Positions 46,491 to 54,047 of a stretch of 64,000 nucleotides of DNA are shown here, piece after piece; the first letter of the stretch is position 1; each line of letters opens with the position of its first letter. This DNA comes from Streptomyces sp. NBC_01498 (GTDB taxonomy: Bacteria > Actinomycetota > Actinomycetes > Streptomycetales > Streptomycetaceae). The stretch covers positions 4,464,001 through 4,528,000 of the forward strand of contig NZ_CP109598.1 of NCBI RefSeq assembly GCF_036327775.1. The letters are read 5' to 3'. The translations under genes and the position numbers were made by a program. Under the pieces are notes generated by a model. It ran no database searches, had not been told where the DNA came from, and saw nothing but the letters and a program-made list of their open reading frames with translations.

Positions 46491-47237
46491 GTGCCGAACG
46501 AGAGACTACGAGCCGTCATGGCGGCGGGAGGCTGGACGTACGCCGTACTCGCTCAGCAGGTCGAGGTCGACCCGAAGTCGGTCGAGCGCTGGGTGAACCT
46601 CGGGCGTATCCCACGTCGTGCCACCGCCCTCCAGGCGGCCAAGGCCCTGGGAGAAGACGTGCACGCACTCTGGCCGGCGCTCCGCCAGGCCCGCCCCGCC
46701 CGCGCCATCAGCCCCGAGCTGGTCGCGCTCTACGAACAGCGGGCCGATATCCCCGTCTCGACGTTCACCGACCTGATGACCCAGGCCCGGGAACAGATCG
46801 ACATCCTCGTCTACGCGGCCGTCTTCCTCCACGAGGCGTACCCCCGGTTGAACGAACTCCTCACCGAACGCGCCGCCGAAGGCTGCACCGTCCGCATCGC
46901 GATCGGGGACCCCGACAGCGACAACGTCCAAGCCCGCGGCCAAGAGGAGCGGTTCGGCCACGGCATCGAATCCCGCTGCTGCCTCGCCCTCATGCACTAC
47001 AGGCCCCTCGCCGGCACCCCCGGCATCGAAGTCCGCACCCATGGCACCACGCTCTACAACTCCCTCTACCGCGCCGACGACCAGCAACTCGTCAACGCAC
47101 ACGTCTGGGGCGTCAACGCCTACGCCGCCCCCGTATGGCATCTTCGCCGTCACGAGACAGGCGGCATGTTCGACACCTACGCCGAGAGCTTCGACGCCGT
47201 GTGGACGACGGCAACACCCGTACGAGAGGACGGCTGA
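46491..47237 (+). CDS. XRE-family regulator with phospholipase D-like C-terminal domain
   Basis: The GTG start follows GGGGGAGA. Residues 1-60 form a lambda-repressor-like HTH (LRAVMAAGGWTYAVLAQQVE, VDPKSVERWVNLGRIPRRAT). The C-terminal ~150 residues (ISPELVALYEQRADIPVSTF, IDILVYAAVFLHEAYP, VRIAIGDPDSDNVQARG, HGTTLYNSLYRADDQQLVN) resemble the DUF5919/PLD-like domain seen on actinomycete XRE proteins. It is followed 2 bp later by the NUDIX gene. It probably regulates element functions (inference). Confidence 0.85.
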   Translation: MPNERLRAVMAAGGWTYAVLAQQVEVDPKSVERWVNLGRIPRRATALQAAKALGEDVHALWPALRQARPARAISPELVALYEQRADIPVSTFTDLMTQAREQIDILVYAAVFLHEAYPRLNELLTERAAEGCTVRIAIGDPDSDNVQARGQEERFGHGIESRCCLALMHYRPLAGTPGIEVRTHGTTLYNSLYRADDQQLVNAHVWGVNAYAAPVWHLRRHETGGMFDTYAESFDAVWTTATPVREDG

Positions 47238-47239
47238 CC

Positions 47240-47710
47240 GTGGCCCGCACCGAGTACTACGACGACCCGAACGCCCCCAGGCCGAACAGCATGGTCGTCG
47301 CCGCGTCCGCCGTCGTCACCGACGACCACGGGCGCATCCTCCTCCAGCGCCGCCGCGACAACGACCTATGGGCTCTGCCCGGAGGCGGCATGCACCTCAC
47401 CGACTCCCTGCCCGGCACAGCCGTCCGCGAGGTCAAGGAAGAGACCGGCCTCGACGTGGAGATCACCGGCCTGGTCGGCACTTACACCGACCCGAAGCAC
47501 ATCATCGCCTACACCGACGGTGAGGTCCGCCGTCAGTTCAACGTCTGCTTCACCACCCGCATCACCGGCGGCCAACTGGAGATCTCCGACGAGTCCACCG
47601 AACTCCGGTTTGTGCCATCAGAAGAGATCGAGCGGTTGCCGATGCACCACACCCAACAACTCAGGCTCCAACACTTCCTGGAACAGCGCGAAAGGCCGTA
47701 CCTGGGCTGA
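47240..47710 (+). CDS. NUDIX hydrolase-like protein (Pif-like)
   Basis: The 156-residue protein has the NUDIX box GGGMHLTDSLPGTAVREVKEETGL (pattern Gx5Ex7REVxEExGx; here the first Glu position is Asp/Ser-rich, the REVKEE core is intact). In pSAM2 the Pif protein, which blocks redundant transfer into cells already carrying the element, contains a NUDIX motif, and the place in this element suggests the same role. GTG 47240 lies just after the XRE stop. Confidence 0.85.
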   Translation: MARTEYYDDPNAPRPNSMVVAASAVVTDDHGRILLQRRRDNDLWALPGGGMHLTDSLPGTAVREVKEETGLDVEITGLVGTYTDPKHIIAYTDGEVRRQFNVCFTTRITGGQLEISDESTELRFVPSEEIERLPMHHTQQLRLQHFLEQRERPYLG

Positions 47711-47716
47711 ACCGTC

Positions 47717-47826
47717 TGACGGCAGTAGCGACGGCAACAACCCCGCACAACCACGGACACCCACGCACTTCACCAGACCAGCAAACTGCACTTGACCTGC
47801 GAAAAAGCAGGTCAAAGGCTTCGCGT
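47717..47826. repeat. Right end of element 1: arm repeats and inverted repeat
   Basis: TGACGGCA (47717-47724) lies in the palindrome CCGTCTGACGG, and CGACGGCA follows at 47729. TTGACCTGC (47792-47800) and GCAGGTCAA (47807-47815) form a perfect 9-bp inverted repeat. Similar but worn copies lie at the same distance before cores C and D, so this is a conserved element end, probably attachment-site arms. It also acts as the gap after the NUDIX gene. Confidence 0.6.
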
Positions 47827-47851
47827 AGCACACGTACTATGTGCTGGCGGG
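47827..47851 (+). other. Recombination core B (attR-like of element 1)
   Basis: AGCACA (47827-47832), CGTACTA (47833-47839) and TGTGCTGGCGGG (47840-47851): the half-sites AGCACA/TGTGCT are inverted around a 7-bp spacer. The left half is element sequence, the right half starts toxin tail 2. A TAG (47826-47828) stops the toxin frame just upstream. Confidence 0.7.
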
Positions 47852-48245
47852 GGCTAGGCCGGTACTCGTCCACAATTGCAACGGAAAGCTCGCTGACCTT
47901 CCGGTCCATGAGAGGCCGACACGTTTTTATGCAAAGGCGAGTGAGATGCTGGACCGCATCCAGGGGAACCCTGCGACTCGCGAGCAGATGTATGGCAGCG
48001 CCGATGCAGGGCACGGCGGTGTGACATCGCTGAGTAAGGACGACCTGATCCGATTCGGCGGGCCGAATGGACGTGAACCAATTACCGGGTTCAGGGACTT
48101 CGCTCCTGGGGATGACATAAATCTTCCCGGATCCCGGCTGCATATCGCTGACGGGAATAACAGAACCGAGAAGATAAGGAACCGCGTTCTGGATGGGCGG
48201 ATGCACCCGGATACACTCATTGAAATGATGATCGGAGGGAATTAG
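47829..48245 (+). CDS. Silent toxin tail 2 (HINT end plus toxin)
   Basis: The frame begins HTYYVLAG, PVLVHNC at core B, i.e. the last HINT strand and cleavage point, but has no signal, RHS part or obvious RBS; GTG 47841 is the first possible start. The ~120-residue tail is unassigned. The segment HIADGNNRTEKIRNRVLDG has a faint ParB-like look (DGxxR) and is preceded by FAPGDDINLPGSRL. It would become an RHS-fused toxin if element 1 were excised, because cores A and B are in the same frame. The stop overlaps the immunity GTG. Confidence 0.7.
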   Translation, partial: HTYYVLAGARPVLVHNCNGKLADLPVHERPTRFYAKASEMLDRIQGNPATREQMYGSADAGHGGVTSLSKDDLIRFGGPNGREPITGFRDFAPGDDINLPGSRLHIADGNNRTEKIRNRVLDGRMHPDTLIEMMIGGN

Positions 48246-48652
48246 TGGAGGTGTGGGCTGTCCGACTGGAGTCCTCCGTACACTTCACGGCGTACGTGCT
48301 GCGTGGGGATGGTGAGCTTCCCGAGAGGACCTGGGTGTGCCTGCGGTCCCCTGAATCACTGCCGCCGGTGTCCTGGCTCGGCTGTTGGAGCACTCAGGGC
48401 AGGGTCGATGCTGGCCAGGTGGGTCGATTGCTGGATGCCATCCAGCAATCGATTGGGGAGCCCGTGGCTGTTGGCCCTTATGGGCCAATAGTCAGAGCTT
48501 CGATCTACTTCGATTCTTGGGATTCTTGGGGGGGTGGGTCTCCGCGTCCGATTGCTGGGTTCCGGCCGTGGGAATCCAATCCGAGAGGGATCGAAGAAAT
48601 AGGCGTCAAATCTCTTGACTTCTCGCGTGGAGGTGTGCAGGTCGAGGTTTGA
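48245..48652 (+). CDS. Putative immunity protein 2
   Basis: The 135-residue protein starts with GTG at the last base of the toxin 2 stop, with GGAGGG upstream. It is rich in Trp and Gly (DSWDSWGGGSPRPIAGF) and has no signal peptide. No family was recognised. Function is inferred from the position right after the toxin tail and before a terminator, the same layout as cassette 1. Confidence 0.7.
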   Translation: MEVWAVRLESSVHFTAYVLRGDGELPERTWVCLRSPESLPPVSWLGCWSTQGRVDAGQVGRLLDAIQQSIGEPVAVGPYGPIVRASIYFDSWDSWGGGSPRPIAGFRPWESNPRGIEEIGVKSLDFSRGGVQVEV

Positions 48653-48697
48653 GATGCCTTGTTCGGGCGATTCCCCGTAGAACATCTGAGGAATTAC

Positions 48698-48736
48698 GCT
48701 GCTGCCCCCACCGGGGAATCCGGTGGGGGCAGCAGC
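48698..48736 (+). terminator. Terminator of cassette 2
   Basis: GCTGCTGCCCCCACCGG and CCGGTGGGGGCAGCAGC form a perfect 17-bp stem with loop GGAAT, 45 bp after the immunity 2 stop. Confidence 0.85.
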
Positions 48737-48763
48737 GGTTTGGGAGGGGGCTTGACGGCAACG

Positions 48764-50033
48764 TCAGCGGACGACGGCTGGGGCAGGTGGGTCTTCAGGT
48801 CCATCGTCGGTCGACCCGAGGGCCTTGCCGAGGGTGTCGATGGCTTGGCGTTGGAGGCGGAGTCGGACGTGGGCGTAGACGCCGGCGGTGACGCCGATGT
48901 GGGCGTGGCCGAGGAGTTCCTTGATCACGACGAGTTCGACGCCCTGTTCCAGGAGCAGGGTCGCGGTCGAGCGGCGGAGGTCGTGGAAGCGGATGCTGCG
49001 GAGGCCGGCCCGGTTGAGGAAGCTGCGGAAGCGGCGGGTGAGGTTGGCAGGATCGAGAGGCCGCCCGGTCGGCGTGATGAAGACGAGGCCGCTGTCTCTC
49101 AACGCTGACCCTGCGATCTCTCGCTCCGTGTCCTGCTGCCTGCTTGTGCTCTTTGAGGGAGTGGAGGTATTCGGTGGGGAGGGCGATTCGGCGTTCGGAT
49201 GCCCGGGTTTTGGTGGGCAGATGCGTGAGGCCGCCGGTGCGGGTGCGCTGGAGTGAGCGCCGGATGCTGGCCGTTCCGGTGGTGAGGTCGAGGTCTTCCC
49301 AGTGGAGGCCGAGGAGTTCGCCCTTGCGGAGTCCGGTGCGCAGGGCGAGTTCGTACAGCGCGTGGAGCCGGTCGGCGCGGGCGGCGTCGAGGAACTGGCG
49401 GGCCTCGGCCGCTGTAAGCGGACGGAAGCGCCTAGGCTGGTGCGTGGTGGTCTTGACGTTGCGAGCGACGTTGCGCGGCAGCTCGTCTTCGCGGACCGCG
49501 TGTTCCAGCGCTGATTTAAGCACCGAGTGCACGTAGGTCACGGTCAAAGCGGACAGCCGCTTCTGGCAGCACTCGCCGATGGCGCAGCACCTCTTCCGTT
49601 CGGTGTCCAGTCCCTGAGCGCAGCACTGGCAGGTGGTGCGGAGCCGGTCAAGGAAGGTGCGGACGTCCTTGGCGGTGAGGCGGGCGATCTTCTTGACGCC
49701 GAGGCCGGGGACGAGGTGGAGTCGGACGCAGGCGGCGTAGCGGGTGTGGGTGTTCTCGCGGAGCCGGTGGATGGCGACGCTGCCCAGCCAGTAGGTGAGG
49801 TAGTCGGTGACGGTGCTGTCGGCCGTGGCGACGGGGAGGCCGAGGTTGCTGTCGGCGATCTTCTCGGCGAGTTTGTCGGCGGCTTCTCTCCGCGTGCTGC
49901 CGTAGACACGGACGCGTTTGCGGGTGCCGTTGGCGGCGAGGACGTAGCCGGCGGCTTCCCAGCGGCCGTCCTTTCGCTGGTAGATGGTGCCTTCACCGTT
50001 GGCGCGGGCCGTCTTGCGCTTGGGGGCGGTCAT
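48764..50033 (-). pseudogene. Tyrosine integrase of element 2, one frameshift
   Basis: The reading frame from ATG 50033 matches integrase 1 closely (GTIYQRKDGRWEAAGYV, LRENTHTRYAACV, the Cys-rich insert CQCCAQG and RCCAIGECCQKR, LRTGLRKGELLG) up to SLKEHKQ. One extra G in CAGGCAGCAGG (complement of about 49134-49144) shifts the frame. The true continuation, QQDTEREIAGSALRDSGLVF, then FHDLRRSTATLLL and LGHAHIGVTAGVYAH, lies in the next frame to 48764. Translated as is, the protein loses the HxxR and Tyr region, so it should be inactive. Confidence 0.85.
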
Positions 50034-50215
50034 CGCGCGGCCTCTTCCAGGTGGTGCTGCACGTAGTCGTCCAGGGCGTGGGCGGGGATGCGGCGGGCGC
50101 GGCCGATAGTCAGCGAGGCCAGACGGCGGGTGCGCATCAGGTCGTAGAGGGCGGAGCGGCCGATCTTGAGACGGGCCATCGCCTCGGGCACGGTGAGGAG
50201 TTCGTCGTCACGCAC
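50030..50215 (-). CDS. Excisionase-like HTH protein of element 2
   Basis: The 61-residue protein (GTG 50215) is a shorter relative of the element 1 excisionase: LLTVPEAMARLKIGRSALYDL, then TIGRARRIPAHALDDYV. It overlaps the integrase ATG by 4 bp and overlaps the rep remnant at its start, repeating the rep-xis-int order. It looks intact although both neighbours are broken. Confidence 0.8.
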   Translation of the reverse strand: MRDDELLTVPEAMARLKIGRSALYDLMRTRRLASLTIGRARRIPAHALDDYVQHHLEEAAR

Positions 50216-50610
50216 CGGCTGTCACCGCCTGTTCGCGTGCCGGGCCGCCATTGATGAGTGCGGCAAGGCGTTCAAGGTCGGGAGTGAGGCCGGTGCCCTC
50301 GTAGGCCCAGTGGGCGATGACGAGAGTGGTCGGGGAGGGCGGAGGGGTATGGCGGCGTTGCCAGGCGGCTCGGGCAGCGCGGAGGGCGCCGAGGGTGGTG
50401 GGGTAGGTGCGGGTCTTGGTGGAGAAGTGGCCGCGGAAGCCGAGCCTGTGGGCCCACTTGCGCAGGTTCAGGTACTTGAGGTCGTCGCGGGCGCCGAGGG
50501 CCCAGGCGGTGCGGATCATGCGGGCGGCGTGCTCGGGTACGGATTCGAACCCGAGGTCGGTGATCCTCTTCAGCTGGTGGTCGAGGGTGCCGGTCGCGGC
50601 TTCGGTGCAC
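50208..50610 (-). pseudogene. RepSA-like replication protein remnant of element 2
   Basis: Only the C-terminal ~130 residues remain: ATGTLDHQLKRITDLGFESV, then MIRTAWALGARDDLKYLNL and KWAHRLGFRGHFSTKTRTYPTTLGALR (quoted in parts), ending near xis 2. These match the same region of the element 1 Rep (GTLDRA, KWAHMLGFRGHFSTKSRSY). The N-terminal ~300 residues are gone, with a junction near 50610. Confidence 0.8.
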
Positions 50611-50639
50611 GTCTACATGCGACGCCACCCGGAGGGCCA

Positions 50640-50873
50640 CCAGCGAGCCCCCGCACCGTCTACCGGCACGTCACCCACGCCATCCGCCACGCCCCTGAAG
50701 GTGGCATCACCTACGAGGCGTTCTGCGCCACTGCCGACTGCGGAGCCGAATCCGGACCCCACGCCGAGCAGGAAGCCGCACAGGACTGGGCGCTCCGCCA
50801 CACCGGACGCATCGGCCACGACCTCTTCAGACGCGTCGTCACCGACCACGCCAAGGCCACCCGAGCCGAATAG
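50640..50873 (+). pseudogene. DUF7848-like small protein, 5' end unclear
   Basis: The frame reads VYRHVTHAIRHAPEGGITYE, CATADCGAESG and AQDWALRHTGRIGHDLFRRV, ending at 50873. This fits the short DUF7848-type proteins common in Streptomyces (Cys pair, W..RH..... H..Y/F-R). No start codon is seen before VYR, which lies close to the rep deletion junction, so the first residues are probably lost. Confidence 0.5.
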
Positions 50874-51416
50874 AGCCCCGTCGGCAACCGGAACAGGACC
50901 CACACGCCGCAGACCATCGCACCAGGCCAGAAGCCCAGCCGAACGCTCAGCCACCGGCCACGGCGTACCGCCGAAGCGGGGTGCGTCCAAACTTTCTCTA
51001 CGTCTTCAAGGCGACCCGCTGACGCGGGTCGCGCACGGCACGGCCGCCCACCCGGCCCGCTCTCGGCTCCGCCACCGCGGGCCGGCCAGCGACCAGGCCG
51101 CACAGAAACAGCACAGCGTTGCGCCGGAAGCGAGGAGAAGCCGGACGCGCCCGCCCGGCGAGCGCCAGGCAGACGGCGAGGCGACGGCGGGGAGTTGGCC
51201 GAGGGCAGGCTCGGAGGTGGGGGCGGTCGGCTCCGTGGGCTTTACCCACCTCCCCGGGCAGGACACCGGCCAAAGCCCACTCCGCCACCCTCGCGCGCGT
51301 GGCCGTCTGACGGCAACGCCGACGACAACACAGGCGCACAACACGGCACTTCCCCGCACACCCACGGACAGGCCGGAATTCGCCGACCAGCGAAAACGCA
51401 GATGACAGCACTTCGG
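50874..51416. other. Right end of element 2, non-coding
   Basis: This 543-bp stretch has no convincing gene. Its last ~260 bp resemble the stretch before core D: a block ending GGTCGGCTCCGTGGGCTTTA (51228-51247 here, 53298 there), then GTCTGACGGCA (51305-51315) and a worn inverted repeat before the core. It is the conserved end of the element family. Confidence 0.6.
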
Positions 51417-51443
51417 CCAGCACACGTACTATGTGCTGGCGGG
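51417..51443 (+). other. Recombination core C, best inverted half-sites
   Basis: CCAGCACA (51417-51424), CGTACTA (51425-51431), TGTGCTGG (51432-51439): perfect 8-bp inverted arms round a 7-bp spacer, the expected form of a tyrosine-recombinase core. The toxin frame is stopped by TGA at 51403-51405 just upstream. Confidence 0.75.
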
Positions 51444-51849
51444 GGCCACGCCCGTACTGGTTCACAATTGCGGAACAGGTCCCCGAGATGGCGCAGGTCT
51501 GGGTCCGGATGAACTCATGTCGAAGGCAGAAGAGCTTCGAGATGAGTACGCCGGAGAAATGGCCCAGCTCTCCAATAGGAAGAGGCCAGCCACTGTCACG
51601 GCTGGATACAATTCGGAGACCGGACAGTACGCCGCAGGTGCATCGTCCAAGGGCGTCTGCGCAGAGACTTGCGTCGTCAATCAGCTCGGAGGCGACCCGT
51701 CGAAGATTGTATTCACTACTGCCGTAAGGCCTCGGACCGGGGCGCCGATCAATATTTGCGTCTCATGCGAAGGCCAGTTCGGACGTAGTGGGTTTAAGGG
51801 GGCGGGTACAGTGTTCGACTCAGACGTATTGAGACTCTTCGATGAGTAA
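51421..51849 (+). CDS. Silent toxin tail 3, deaminase-like
   Basis: The frame begins HTYYVLAGATPVLVHNC at core C and lacks any upstream HINT or RHS part; GTG 51433 is the first possible start. The tail has the zinc motifs of the cytidine-deaminase superfamily: GVCAETCVVNQL (CAE) and INICVSCEGQFG (CxxC), with a GYNSETGQYAAGASSKG strand before and an AVRPRTGAPI strand between. This is the layout of YwqJ-type toxin deaminases, which edit nucleic acids or nucleotides (family knowledge). Activity and target are not shown here. Confidence 0.75.
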   Translation, partial: HTYYVLAGATPVLVHNCGTGPRDGAGLGPDELMSKAEELRDEYAGEMAQLSNRKRPATVTAGYNSETGQYAAGASSKGVCAETCVVNQLGGDPSKIVFTTAVRPRTGAPINICVSCEGQFGRSGFKGAGTVFDSDVLRLFDE

Positions 51850-51873
51850 CACTTAAGGGTGGTTGAGGCCGAT

Positions 51874-52434
51874 ATGGACCTTGAACTGAGACGGCATTCC
51901 TGGGGATCACTCCAAGGGGTCTCTGGTGATGCTCGTATACTCGGGGATGCCCTCTGGGAGCTGTCCCGCGCTGGCAGCCGGGAGGCTGCGGTGGGCGCTG
52001 CGCGCCGGGTAGAGCAGGTCTCATTTGGGCAAGGACTTCTATGTGAAGCCTCAACCGCCTTGGCGTCTAGTCTCGTTCATTGTCTATGGCGCTGCTCGGA
52101 CTATTCTGAAGATCTAATTCTAGGGCTTCTCTCGGATATTTCAGCCGCCGTGGTGAGCGAGGAGGATCCGGGCGTATACGGCCCGGCGTCCGAAGCGGAG
52201 TGCATGAAGGAGATCAGCCTAGGGTATCCGGCCTACGTTGAGATTCTTGAAACGAGCGCAACGCTTGATTCTCGTACGGCTTGCATCGACCTAATTCTCA
52301 TGTGTGGGCTATTTAGTAGCGAGCTTAGGTCTCGGTCCGTATATTTCCTGGAGAGAGCTAAAGGGCTAGCCGGGCTAGAGGGAAATCTAGGCCTAATTTC
52401 TGCCTCGATTGAAGAATTGCGAGACGCTGGCTAA
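51874..52434 (+). CDS. Putative immunity protein 3
   Basis: ATG 51874 follows GAGG by 5 nt; GTG 51859 is an alternative. The 186-residue protein is helical in look (ASTALASSLVHCLWRCSDYS, LILGLLSDISAAVV) and has no signal peptide. It resembles HEAT-like immunity proteins only in a general way, and no family is assigned. The DNA is clearly atypical: bases 52021-52080 are 30 G+C out of 60, far below the surrounding chromosome, which supports horizontal origin. Confidence 0.7.
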   Translation: MDLELRRHSWGSLQGVSGDARILGDALWELSRAGSREAAVGAARRVEQVSFGQGLLCEASTALASSLVHCLWRCSDYSEDLILGLLSDISAAVVSEEDPGVYGPASEAECMKEISLGYPAYVEILETSATLDSRTACIDLILMCGLFSSELRSRSVYFLERAKGLAGLEGNLGLISASIEELRDAG

Positions 52435-52535
52435 TTTTCTCGGAATTCTCGAGACATCTCCGTTGGTAGGGGTGGTCTCGACGTTCAGGGATGAGCAGAC
52501 TGATCTCCGTCGGATTTGATGTCGCCGAGGATCTG

Positions 52536-52572
52536 CCGAAGGCCCGCCGGAATGCTTCCGGCAGGCCTTCGG
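52536..52572 (+). terminator. Terminator of cassette 3
   Basis: CCGAAGGCCCGCCGGAA and TTCCGGCAGGCCTTCGG pair with one mismatch (17-bp stem, 3-nt loop), about 100 bp after immunity 3. Two TGACGGCA arms (52578, 52590) follow. Confidence 0.8.
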
Positions 52573-52600
52573 GGCTTTGACGGCAACGGTGACGGCAACG

Positions 52601-53205
52601 TCAGTGGACGACGGCTGCGATGGGTGGGTCTTCAGGGTCGTCGTCGGCCTGGCCGAGCGCTTCGTTAAGGGTGTCGATGGCATCGCGCTGGAGGCGGATT
52701 CGGACGTGCGCGTAGACGGTCGCAGTGACGCCGATGTGGGCGTGGCTCAACAGTTCCTTGATAACGACGAGTTCCACTCCTTGCTCCAGGAGGAGAAGGC
52801 CGCCGAGTGACGGAGGTCGTGGAAGCGGATCGTCCGGAGCCCGGCCTTGTGGAGGAGGCGGCGGAAGCGGCGGGTGAGGTTGGTGGGGTCGAGCGGCCTG
52901 CCCTTCGGGGTGGTTAAGACGAGCCCGTTGTCCGTCCATCCCGTTCCGGCTGCCCCGCGTTCTTCGTGCTGTCGTTGCCAGCGGGTCTTGAGGGAGTGGA
53001 GGCATTCAGTGGGAAGGGCGATGCGGCGTTCGGATGCGCGGGTCTTGGTGGGCAGGTGCGTAAGGCCGCCGGTGGGGGTCCGCTGGAGCGAGCGCCGGAT
53101 GCCGGCCGTTCCGGCGTCGAGGTCAAGGCCCTCCCAAGCGGAGGCCGAGGAGTTCACCCTTGCGGAGCCCGGTGCGCAGGGCGAGTTCGTACAGCGCGTG
53201 GAGCC
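52601..53205 (-). pseudogene. Tyrosine integrase remnant of element 3
   Basis: Only the catalytic half is left: LHALYELALRTGLRKGELLG at the upstream end, GIRRSLQRTPTGGLTHLPTK, FHDLRHSAA, then LLEQGVELVVIKELLSHAHI and VYAHVRIRLQRDAI. At least two frameshifts are present, near 53140 (extra base after GLR) and near 52800 (in the HxxR region). The arm-binding and core-binding domains are missing; sequence similarity ends near 53205. It cannot give an active integrase. Confidence 0.8.
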
Positions 53206-53592
53206 GAGCCCGGACGCACCTGCACCACGAGGGCCAGGCCGACGGCGAGACAGCGGCAGGGAGTTGGCCGGTGCGCGGCTCGCGGGTGGGGCCGGTCGGC
53301 TCCGTGGGCTTTAACCCACCTGTTCAGGCCGGGGCCCGCGTCGGGCAAGGCCAGGGGGCCACTCGTTCAGAATTCCGGTCAGGCCCAAAGCCCGCCCGAG
53401 TTGCCGGACAGCCTACGGCCCCCTGACCATGCCCGACCCCAACCCGAACAGGACACCGGCCAAAGCCCACTCCCCCGCCCTCACGCACGTAGCCGTCTGA
53501 CGGCAACAGGGTGCGCACAACACCGCACTTCCACGCACGCCCACGGACTGGCCGAATTCAGCTGACCTGCGAAACCGCAGATGAAAGCACCT
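53206..53592. other. Right end of element 3, non-coding
   Basis: There is no gene in this ~390-bp stretch. It contains GGTCGGCTCCGTGGGCTTTA (53298-53317), GTCTGACGGCA (53495-53505) and CTGACCTGC followed by GCAGATGAAAGC, a worn form of the inverted repeat at 47792-47815. It directly joins the integrase remnant, so xis and rep have been lost. Confidence 0.6.
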
Positions 53593-53622
53593 CAGCACAC
53601 ACACGTACTATGTGCTGGCGGG
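53593..53622 (+). other. Recombination core D
   Basis: CAGCACA (53593-53599) is separated from CGTACTA (53604-53610) by an extra CACA; TGTGCTGGCGGG follows (53611-53622). It looks like core C with a short CA expansion in the left half-site, which may have inactivated it. Confidence 0.65.
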
Positions 53623-54046
53623 GACGACGCCGGTCCTGGTTCACAACTGCAACCTGGGTGACTATGCCGACAGTCTGCGTGCTGGCTTCAATAAAACTGA
53701 TGGCCCCTTCTTTGCGGCGAAATATACATCACCGTCAGGGCGAACCTATTTTGGTCACTCGGGTCATGACCTGACGCCAGCTCCCGGTGGAGAAGTGGAT
53801 TCTCTCGTGCGGCAGTTCACGCCTGAGGGGGGTCGCTACCATGCGGGATGTGCTGAAACGATGTGCCTCATCCAGGCGGAGGCGGCCGAGGGTGCGGCCG
53901 GGATCCGAGGGGGATCGTTCGAAGTGGTAAAGGTGCGGGGATTGAATTCGCCGCCCGGTGGCGCGCACGGCACGCCTGCCAGTCCATGTGCGTTGGTCTG
54001 TCAGCCCAGGCTGCAGCATCAGGGAATCAGTTTCGAAGGTGGTTGA
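53600..54046 (+). CDS. Silent toxin tail 4, deaminase-like
   Basis: The frame begins HTYYVLAGTTPVLVHNC at core D; GTG 53612 is the first possible start. The tail contains RYHAGCAETMCLIQAEAAEG (CAE motif) and SPCALVCQPRLQHQGI (second Cys pair), the pattern of the deaminase superfamily, although the second pair is spaced C-x3-C and not the usual C-x2-C. It would be a nucleic-acid or nucleotide deaminase toxin if active. It ends by TGA just before the immunity gene. Confidence 0.65.
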   Translation, partial: HTYYVLAGTTPVLVHNCNLGDYADSLRAGFNKTDGPFFAAKYTSPSGRTYFGHSGHDLTPAPGGEVDSLVRQFTPEGGRYHAGCAETMCLIQAEAAEGAAGIRGGSFEVVKVRGLNSPPGGAHGTPASPCALVCQPRLQHQGISFEGG

Positions 54047-54047
54047 T

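Noticed and set aside
50535-50560. tRNA gene suggested by GGTTCGAATCC (reverse strand)
   Set aside because: The T-loop-like string is part of the Rep remnant coding GFESVPE; no acceptor or anticodon stems fit around it.
50998-51465. Open frames crossing the right end of element 2
   Set aside because: Arg/Pro-rich on all strands, no RBS, and the matching region before core D keeps no frame.
51859-51873. GTG 51859 as start of immunity 3
   Set aside because: The AAGG lies directly against this GTG, whereas ATG 51874 has GAGG at 5-nt spacing.
41454-53622. Integron-type cassette array with attC sites
   Set aside because: No IntI-type integrase at one end and no attC-like folded sites; each unit has its own integrase in or beside it, and the repeated site is a short core inside coding DNA.
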